The notes beneath the pieces were generated by a model. That model made no database searches, was not told where the DNA came from, and saw nothing but the letters and a program-made list of their open reading frames with translations. A DNA stretch of 39,741 nt from an uncultured Bacteroidales bacterium (lineage in GTDB: Bacteria; Bacteroidota; Bacteroidia; Bacteroidales; Muribaculaceae). The stretch covers positions 1 to 39,741 of the forward strand of contig CACZAC010000024.1 in NCBI GenBank assembly GCA_902779125.1, in the 5' to 3' direction. A program made the translations under genes and the position numbers. Below, one piece after another: positions 33,384 through 39,741 of this stretch (within the stretch, counting starts at the first letter, position 1; the number at the start of each line of letters is the position of its first letter).

Positions 33384-33932
33384 CTACTCCCAACTGCCGC
33401 TCAGCAGATAGTCAATCAAGGTGGTCACGTCGCTGATTCTGACATCGCCGTCCTTATCGCAATCGGCAGCTATCAGATTAACGCCCGAGGCATCTCCACT
33501 GAGCAGGTAGTCGATCAGGACGGTCACGTCTGTGATATTCACTTCACCATTATTGTCCACATCGCCCATCAAGACCGGAGCAAAATCGGCCATGACCTTG
33601 ACTTTGCTGGCTGGCATGACAAAGGTGTAAACGTTCTCACTGACCTTGGTAGTAGGGACCGTGAGGTAGGCGGGTACCATGGCAGGTCCCCAGGGCTCGT
33701 CATCCGAGAAACCTTCACCCTTGATTTCACTTTCAACAACCAATTGGTTCAAAGCACAATAGGGGTCGGGAACGAGTGTGAGGGTGACGGTTTCGCCCTC
33801 GCTTGCCCACATTCGGTTACTCATGACATAACCATTCTCGCTCGTCGTGAGTTGCACCGGGTACGTTTCTTGCGCCACGCCTGCAACCCATGAGGCACAC
33901 ACTATGAGCATCGATATAAATATTCTTTTCAT
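33384..33932 (-). CDS. Secreted protein with C-terminal type I dockerin
   Basis: Encodes 182 residues. A signal peptide (cleaved near GVAQ) is followed by a beta domain (about 24-118) and a dockerin with calcium loops DVDNNGEVNITD from D124 and DCDKDGDVRISD from D157, each followed by the helix motif VT-LIDYLLSG. The dockerin resembles that of the secreted flavodoxin at 24658, suggesting a common partner. It starts 12 nt after the BspA-like gene ends. Confidence 0.85.
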   Translation of the reverse strand: MKRIFISMLIVCASWVAGVAQETYPVQLTTSENGYVMSNRMWASEGETVTLTLVPDPYCALNQLVVESEIKGEGFSDDEPWGPAMVPAYLTVPTTKVSENVYTFVMPASKVKVMADFAPVLMGDVDNNGEVNITDVTVLIDYLLSGDASGVNLIAADCDKDGDVRISDVTTLIDYLLSGSWE

Positions 33933-33944
33933 AACATTGATGTT

Positions 33945-36900
33945 TTAATGTCCAACATACTTCTTGCCCTGGTGGATGTAAATGCCGCTGCTGGGCTTGC
34001 CAGGCAGCAGATGACCATTCAGGTCATAATAATGCTCGTCACCATTGTTATCCACAGTCTTGATGACAATATTGTCGGTGGTTTCCGAACCATTGTTGAT
34101 AAACCGTGATAACAGTCGTGGTGCCAACGCGGCGTTGCTTGCTGCCGCGTGGAAGTAGGAACGGAAGGGTCCCACATACACGTTTTCAAGCACCTTGTCG
34201 GCAGGCACCCGATGCCACATGTTGTCGGTTTGCAGGATATAGGCGCCCATCGTGCGCAGTATGCTATTCGGGATAGTGACTGTCGTACCCGAGAAGATAT
34301 AGCCGCCGTCTTCCCAGTCTTCATTGTCGGTGGGCTGGAGTGTGACGGTAACCTCATTGTCGTTCTCGAGCGACACCTCATTGCTGCTCACGACCACATA
34401 GTAAGGCTTGTAGGCCTGCATATTTCCTCCTGCCACTTCACTGAATGTGACGATGGTGGTACTATCCTCTTTGGTAATCCCAAGAGGTTCATACACCTGC
34501 ATGTTATCGCCAGTGAGCGTGAGCGGATAAGGCAGATACACACTGTAGCCAGTGTTCACATAGTAGGTATAGGTGACAAGTTCGCCTTCTTCATCTTCTT
34601 GTTCATCGCGCGCGAGGTTTGCTTCGAGCACACGGTCCAGGCTTGCGCTGCCGGCAGTGAAGGCGACTTTGGCCTCAAAGTCCCATCCATCGGTGAGCAG
34701 GAGCGAGTTGGCCTGATTGCCTCTGATCACGTTTTCTTCGCTTTCCTCGCAAGTTGTCGTTGCATCGGTCCAGATGATGGTGCGCTCGCTCAGGCCGTAG
34801 AATGAATTCTCGGGATCGTTGCGCTCCACGTTCCATGGTAATGGTTGACCATTTTCCTTCTCGAAGCGTTTTGCGCCTCGCATATCGATATAGCGAATGT
34901 TGTGACACCCGTCAAAGACGCCCTTACCCATGGAGTATGTCTTGCTCGCAGGGATGGTGAGGCTGTTCAGCTTGTCACAGCTGGCGAATGAGCTGCCAAA
35001 GATATTGACTTCGCTATTCGTGAGGTACTCTACAGGCAGCACGACGTCGCCACTCACACCTGGCGCGCAGGCGACTACATAACTGCGGTAGTTGCCCACG
35101 TTGTGCAAGAGCATGTTTTTGACAACAAGGTAACCATTGTCGTTGGGATCGGTGTTGCCATGAACTATCATATAGAGGTCATTGAGGTTGGAGCAATAGG
35201 CAAGGAAATTGTCGTCATGGGTTTTGAAACCACTGCCAATGCCGAAACTTGTGAGGGCGTCACAGCCACGGAAGGCGCGCTTGTGCACGGTAGTCACACT
35301 ATTGGGGAGTTCGACAAGCCCCAACTTGTCACAGTCCTCAAATGCGCTGTTGCCAATGCTGATAAGTTCGTTGCTGTACAACCGCAGAGTCATGATGCTC
35401 ATGCCCATACATGCCGAGTCGCCAATGGCAGTGACATGAGAGTCTTCATCAAAATAAGAGCTTCCGAGTTGCAGTATATCAATATCGGTTCTGCCAGTGA
35501 AAGCCTTGGGCATAATCTCGGTTACCGGCTTATCCTTGTGGGTTGCAGGGATGACCAGTAATGTTGCGTCACCGCTGGTATCCAGCGGATATGAGCTGTT
35601 GTGGCCTTTCACCTTGTAGGCAACGATTTGATTGCTCTCGTTGTGCACAGGCAGATAAATGATGCCCTTGTCATCGATGTCGTAAACCATGTTAGCAAGA
35701 TACATGTCCTTCAAGTTGGAGGGTACAGGATAGTTCTCAAAGCCCTCGGTGAAGTAGTACCAGTTTTCATTGCCCAAATATGGCTCAGTATTGCGCCCCT
35801 TGAGACTGTTTAAGGTGGTGTAGGTGGCATTATCACCCGAGCTTGCGTTATTATCACAATAGACGGTAATATTTCCACCTCTTCCTCCGAAGATACTATA
35901 TCCACGCTTATTAGGATCTACATAGTAGGCGCAATTTGTAATCTCGGTGGGCACACTGGCATATCCCAAAATCCAACCGGCATAACTGGATTGTATAGCA
36001 GGATCGTAACTGCCGTAAAAGATGAAGTCAGACCAAGCCACACATCGATTGATGGTGACGTTGACCCGTCCAGCGATGCTGGTGCCATAAGTGCCGCCCA
36101 CGATACCACCCAGGCGCCAGTTGTCTGAAGTGTTAATATTGGCTACATAGGAACCAGCGGCGCAGTCTTCCACTGTGCCCTTTTGCATGTGACCCACGAT
36201 GCCACCAGCCCAGCCATTGTGAGACCACACTCGGCCCTGGAAATAGCAGCGCTCAACCACACCTTCCTTGACAAATCCCACGATACCGCCACCGCTACCA
36301 ACGGAATAAACGGTGAACTGTTGCGACCCGGCATCGCTGGTGACGAGCACATCGCTCACGCGGGTATAGTTGGCAGCATAGCCCAGCACACAACCAGCAT
36401 AATCTGTACTGAGAAAATGTGGATTCTCCATGTGGAAATTGTGAATATAGGCGTTAGAGGCATAGCCAAAGAGTCCTACATAAGCAATCTGGGCGGTCGA
36501 AGGGGTTTGCGTATTTTCATAAGCATTCTGTAATCCCGTAATCTTGTGACCATTACCATTGAAGCTTCCGTCAAACGGATGCTCAACGGTACCGATGGGA
36601 GTCCATTTCCCGTCGGTGTCAAGGTTCCACTCGATATCGGCAGTGAGTTCAAACGAGGAGGCTCCATTGTAATACTCAAAAGCCGTGCCATCGTTCACTT
36701 TATCGCGAAATGCTATGAGTTCGGCTTTGTTGCTAATGGCGACTACTCCACCGTCAGTGATCTCATAGATGCGTGCAAAGGCATCTTTCCAGCCGATGCT
36801 GTCACCATAATTGGTATTCTTGTATTGGTCAATGCATTGTGCAGGCACATAGAGAATGCGTTTTTGGGCATCTTCCTTCATGCTATGCTTGGTGCCATAG

Positions 36901-37391
36901 AAGTTAAACACATCATTGTAATCCCATTGAGGTGCACGTTTTCTTTTTATCACCATACACCTCAGGGACTTGAGATTGGCAAATGCGCCACGACCCAAAT
37001 CCCACATCGTTGATGGCAAAGTCACCTTTTCAAGCTTAGAGCATCCCACAAAAGCGCAGTCACCAATGTCATGGGAGCCCTCGCCAATAACCACTTGCGT
37101 GATGCTACTGCACAAGCGGAAGGCATAGTCGCCGATATTTACCGTATATTCTTTGCCATTTACATTGTAAGTTCCGGGAATGTAGACAACGCCTTCCACA
37201 TAATGCGGCACACAGGCGTTGCGACCGTTACCCAGGATGACGGAACGGCTTCCTTGGTCGACTCGAGCGGTGGCAGCAATAGTGCTACCACCCACTGTAA
37301 TATTTATATTAATCTCTCTATCGCCGTAAGCCGCCATTGCAGCGATGGGCAACAGCATGCTTAAGAACAGGAATATAAACTTTCTCATCAT
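33945..37391 (-). CDS. BspA-like leucine-rich-repeat surface protein with GLUG-type insert
   Basis: About 1148 residues from the ATG at 37391 (ATGs at 37400 and 37388 are also possible), with signal peptide MRKFIFLFLSMLLPIAAMA. LRR_5/BspA repeats occur in two blocks: about 80-150 (IGDYAFRLCSSITQVVIGEG...) and about 625-845 (AIGDSACMGMSIMTLRL..., ISIGNSAFEDCDKLGLVELP). Between them, about 220-520, is a GLUG-like solenoid (GGIVGHMQKGTVEDC, GGIVGGTYG). The end (YDLNGHLLPGKPSSGIYI) is a sorting-type tail. BspA relatives bind host or matrix proteins; here the surface location is inferred. The long gene shares direction and tight spacing with its neighbours. Confidence 0.88.
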   Translation of the reverse strand: MMRKFIFLFLSMLLPIAAMAAYGDREININITVGGSTIAATARVDQGSRSVILGNGRNACVPHYVEGVVYIPGTYNVNGKEYTVNIGDYAFRLCSSITQVVIGEGSHDIGDCAFVGCSKLEKVTLPSTMWDLGRGAFANLKSLRCMVIKRKRAPQWDYNDVFNFYGTKHSMKEDAQKRILYVPAQCIDQYKNTNYGDSIGWKDAFARIYEITDGGVVAISNKAELIAFRDKVNDGTAFEYYNGASSFELTADIEWNLDTDGKWTPIGTVEHPFDGSFNGNGHKITGLQNAYENTQTPSTAQIAYVGLFGYASNAYIHNFHMENPHFLSTDYAGCVLGYAANYTRVSDVLVTSDAGSQQFTVYSVGSGGGIVGFVKEGVVERCYFQGRVWSHNGWAGGIVGHMQKGTVEDCAAGSYVANINTSDNWRLGGIVGGTYGTSIAGRVNVTINRCVAWSDFIFYGSYDPAIQSSYAGWILGYASVPTEITNCAYYVDPNKRGYSIFGGRGGNITVYCDNNASSGDNATYTTLNSLKGRNTEPYLGNENWYYFTEGFENYPVPSNLKDMYLANMVYDIDDKGIIYLPVHNESNQIVAYKVKGHNSSYPLDTSGDATLLVIPATHKDKPVTEIMPKAFTGRTDIDILQLGSSYFDEDSHVTAIGDSACMGMSIMTLRLYSNELISIGNSAFEDCDKLGLVELPNSVTTVHKRAFRGCDALTSFGIGSGFKTHDDNFLAYCSNLNDLYMIVHGNTDPNDNGYLVVKNMLLHNVGNYRSYVVACAPGVSGDVVLPVEYLTNSEVNIFGSSFASCDKLNSLTIPASKTYSMGKGVFDGCHNIRYIDMRGAKRFEKENGQPLPWNVERNDPENSFYGLSERTIIWTDATTTCEESEENVIRGNQANSLLLTDGWDFEAKVAFTAGSASLDRVLEANLARDEQEDEEGELVTYTYYVNTGYSVYLPYPLTLTGDNMQVYEPLGITKEDSTTIVTFSEVAGGNMQAYKPYYVVVSSNEVSLENDNEVTVTLQPTDNEDWEDGGYIFSGTTVTIPNSILRTMGAYILQTDNMWHRVPADKVLENVYVGPFRSYFHAAASNAALAPRLLSRFINNGSETTDNIVIKTVDNNGDEHYYDLNGHLLPGKPSSGIYIHQGKKYVGH

Positions 37392-37409
37392 ATCAAGCAT
37401 TTTAAAGGA

Positions 37410-39206
37410 TTATTTATCATCACCAGTTAAAACCCATTTAATCATCTGCATGTCGGGTGAGAGTCCTTCAAAACCAAAAGCTCCCTCGGCGCCAGTCATG
37501 AAGAAGTTAGAGCCGGCATCCACATGGTCATCTTTGCAAGTGGCATCGCGTATATACACATTGGCATCCTTTTTACTGGCAGTCGTGCAGTTCACTCCGG
37601 CTTTTCTAGTGCGGCTGCGTTTCTTGTCCACAAAGTAGTAAGTGAGACTTTGCTGGTTGCGGATGAACGAGAGCAAGTTCTCATAGGGCACCACGGTGTC
37701 GTAGGTTGAGTGGAAGAATGCGACACGGTGCTGAGGAGTCCACCCCTTGGTGAGGTTGTTACTCTCGAGGGCACGGTGCAGGTCTTCCATCAGACCAGAC
37801 TTGGTGGGCACTGGCGTGTTGGCAGTAAGGTGCTTGAAGTACTTATAACAAGTATCTGTCATCATCTTGTTAAGTAATCCATGTGCCTGCATCTTAGAAA
37901 AAAGTCCCGGATCGTAGAATTCCATCACTTCCTGGAACTCTAAGCCCGTAAGATGCATGGTTAAGGTGAACGACCCTTCGCTATCGTGATAGTTTTTGAC
38001 ATAGGTTCCGGTTTTACCCTCCCTCATCATTTTCACATACTCTTTGTTGATGCGGTCGGTGTTGTACTGGTCCTCTTTATACTTGTTGGACTTAGCTTCG
38101 ATAAATTTTATCGATTCGGTGAGAAGGAATCTCGCGCTTAGGTAATCGTCAACATAGTGCTGCCTCATCAAGGGATTGCTGTCGCACATGCCCTTGAGGA
38201 TAAGCGGCATCACGATGGGCATCGACACCTTTTCCTTGCGGTGGATGGTTCTATTATTGCCATCGTAGGTTTCACCGTCATCATTCATGTAGTAGCGCAA
38301 GTGAGCCACGGGGTCGTAGGGGCCGTCGCCACACACCGAGCCAGCGAAGTGCAGTTCGTCGACAAGGCCATTCTGCTCAATGAACTTGTGCGTTGCCAGC
38401 GACACAGAACCTCCTTGCGAATAACCGATAGACACGCTCTTCCAGTTGGGCTCAAAGGGTTTGGCATTTCCGGTATTTACAAGGTGATTATAAAAGGCAA
38501 GACCGCTGCGCACTGCATCCACCACCTGGCGCGCCGTCAACTCTTGGTACAGATAAGGGTGAGCGCGGTCTTTAGAGATGCCATAACCTTCATAGTCGGG
38601 CATAATGACCAAGCAACACGGATGGCGACTCATGTCAAATCTGCAATACTGCAGCATCATGCAATTACCCGATTTCAATGGTGCTTCACCAGTGGCGGCG
38701 AACTCCGAAGGGCACTCAAAGTTACTCGTTATCGTCTCGTGGCAACCAATAATCAGGTTGTTGGGCATGGCAGGTGCCCAAAAGCTATAGTTTGTTGGAA
38801 GACCCATGAGAGCCGAAAGGTAGATGATATTGCCGTCGGCATCGACCGACGGGTATTTGTATGTGTATAAGATGACTGCAGCCACTCCATAAATTCCATC
38901 ACTACCATTATCATTACCCCATTGTTCGCCGGGGACTACAGCAGCGCGAAGCCTTTTGGGCTCACGTGACAGCAGCTCAAACTCCTCGGGGGAGAAAACC
39001 CTCGCCCCGTCTCGTACCCTCAGGGTGTCCATCTTGCCCGCCTTGGCATTATAAGCGATAGAGTCGTGTTCAGCAAACACCAGCACGTTCTCCTTGAGAA
39101 CAGTCACATCATCGGCGCTGACCGTTGCCGGCACATCGCCTAATGATTGGGCGCACACACACATCGTGGCAAGCGCCAACATGGATGTTAATAGTAATTT
39201 CTTCAT
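37410..39206 (-). CDS. Secreted alpha/beta hydrolase (lipase/esterase-like)
   Basis: Encodes 598 residues with signal peptide MKKLLLTSMLALATMCVCAQ. The alpha/beta-hydrolase nucleophile elbow is GYSQGG with Ser263, and the catalytic His is likely H561 in DDHVDAG; an Asp in the HSTYDTVVPYEN loop completes the triad. It resembles secretory-lipase-type hydrolases, and the large insert (about 290-440) could form a lid. Substrate not evident. A paralogue fragment lies 127 nt upstream at the window edge. Confidence 0.82.
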   Translation of the reverse strand: MKKLLLTSMLALATMCVCAQSLGDVPATVSADDVTVLKENVLVFAEHDSIAYNAKAGKMDTLRVRDGARVFSPEEFELLSREPKRLRAAVVPGEQWGNDNGSDGIYGVAAVILYTYKYPSVDADGNIIYLSALMGLPTNYSFWAPAMPNNLIIGCHETITSNFECPSEFAATGEAPLKSGNCMMLQYCRFDMSRHPCCLVIMPDYEGYGISKDRAHPYLYQELTARQVVDAVRSGLAFYNHLVNTGNAKPFEPNWKSVSIGYSQGGSVSLATHKFIEQNGLVDELHFAGSVCGDGPYDPVAHLRYYMNDDGETYDGNNRTIHRKEKVSMPIVMPLILKGMCDSNPLMRQHYVDDYLSARFLLTESIKFIEAKSNKYKEDQYNTDRINKEYVKMMREGKTGTYVKNYHDSEGSFTLTMHLTGLEFQEVMEFYDPGLFSKMQAHGLLNKMMTDTCYKYFKHLTANTPVPTKSGLMEDLHRALESNNLTKGWTPQHRVAFFHSTYDTVVPYENLLSFIRNQQSLTYYFVDKKRSRTRKAGVNCTTASKKDANVYIRDATCKDDHVDAGSNFFMTGAEGAFGFEGLSPDMQMIKWVLTGDDK

Positions 39207-39333
39207 ATTCTTTTTTGTTCTAAAAAGTGATTTTGGTTATCTTTTTCTTATTGCATGAATGCCACTACTCACGCCTACAGCTTTAACCGGTCTAGCGATA
39301 ATATGAATAATGGCACTCTACAAGCCGTGGGAG

Positions 39334-39741
39334 TTACAGGTCAATGCCGCTCAGGTCGCTGATCTGGTCCTTGACTTTGTCAAACAATTCCTTGATTTGC
39401 GCCACGTTGTCGCTATTGCCCAACAACTCCTCCATGTGCATGATTGTTCTGCCGGTAAACGTCAGCAGACCATAGTACACGTGGTTGCCCGTGTTGTCAA
39501 AGTCGGTCTCGACCTGGCAACCCTTGCTCTTGAGATAGTCGGCCATCTCAACGCCCACTTGATAGTTCATGTACAGGTCACCTGAACTGTGCATGATAAA
39601 GAACTTGGTGGCCCTGCTGGGCTGCCAGTTCTGGCCCGGACCGCACAGCGAGTTGCTGCGGAACTTGTCATAGACGACCTTGCCGATTCCGCTCTTGTAG
39701 TTGCAGGCGGCAGGTGTTAGTACATCACTGATTTTCTCGGT
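39334..39741 (-). CDS. C-terminus of a second secreted alpha/beta hydrolase, cut by window edge
   Basis: The frame is open from the right edge to the TAA at 39334 (135 residues). FFIMHSSGDLYMNYQVGVEMADYLKSKG matches in position and feel the FFHSTYDTVVPYEN segment of the neighbouring hydrolase, with the putative catalytic Asp at SGD and the His near GNHVYYG. This points to tandem duplication of hydrolase genes. The start lies outside the window. Confidence 0.7.
   Translation of the reverse strand, partial: TEKISDVLTPAACNYKSGIGKVVYDKFRSNSLCGPGQNWQPSRATKFFIMHSSGDLYMNYQVGVEMADYLKSKGCQVETDFDNTGNHVYYGLLTFTGRTIMHMEELLGNSDNVAQIKELFDKVKDQISDLSGIDL

Noticed and set aside
24658-33932. Cellulosome-type complex from two dockerin proteins
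   Set aside because: No cohesin scaffold or glycoside hydrolase is in the window; dockerin-like tails are common on Bacteroidales secreted proteins.

Overview
The window looks like chromosomal DNA of an anaerobic Bacteroidales bacterium, probably Prevotellaceae- or Muribaculaceae-like; I cannot fix the family from sequence alone. Four things point there. Promoters follow the Bacteroidota pattern (TTTG, about 20 nt, TAnnTTTG). Secreted proteins end in short GIY(I/V) tails or dockerin repeats. There is a BspA-type leucine-rich-repeat protein and a SusC-like outer-membrane barrel, and a carboxynorspermidine dehydrogenase of the alternative polyamine route. I saw no tRNA, rRNA, CRISPR array, transposase or phage gene.

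Layout. 1-2182: two tandem paralogues of a secreted modular protein, transcribed leftward. The first is cut by the window edge. The second is broken: its N-terminal piece is out of frame with its body, exactly at the end of a 99-bp exact repeat. 2681-6925: a Gate-domain membrane protein and a large outer-membrane beta-barrel, both leftward. 7158-13015: carboxynorspermidine dehydrogenase, a convergent NUDIX/rhodanese pair, a small barrel with a metallophosphoesterase lipoprotein, and a DUF2156-GNAT fusion. 13030-17168: a leftward class I amidotransferase fused to a possible cell-wall-hydrolase domain, a P1/DmpA-type peptidase, and a secreted protein with a sorting-type tail.

17408-24347 is a compact conserved-type island: an RDD membrane protein diverging from SpoIIM, a polytopic membrane protein, DUF4129-like, DUF4350, a MoxR AAA+ ATPase and DUF58. 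The rightward six genes overlap or lie within 24 nt of each other, so they probably form one operon for a membrane-associated MoxR/DUF58 system of unknown function.

24658-29736 is a redox/flavodoxin neighbourhood. It holds a secreted flavodoxin with cyclophilin-like and dockerin domains, an AraC-family regulator, and a divergent operon of hexapeptide acetyltransferase, SDR, flavodoxin lipoprotein and aldo/keto reductase. The AraC gene and the operon face each other across a 14-bp perfect inverted repeat that carries both -7 boxes.

29887-39741 is a leftward run of secreted proteins: two small lipoproteins, a tail-bearing secreted protein, a coiled-coil secreted protein, a dockerin protein, a 1151-residue BspA-like protein, an alpha/beta hydrolase and the C-terminus of what looks like a second hydrolase. 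No standard promoter is visible inside it, so it may be read from upstream of the window.

A recurrent heptanucleotide repeat (GTTAGGA and variants) directly follows stop codons at several places, always with its G-rich strand in the sense direction of the upstream gene.
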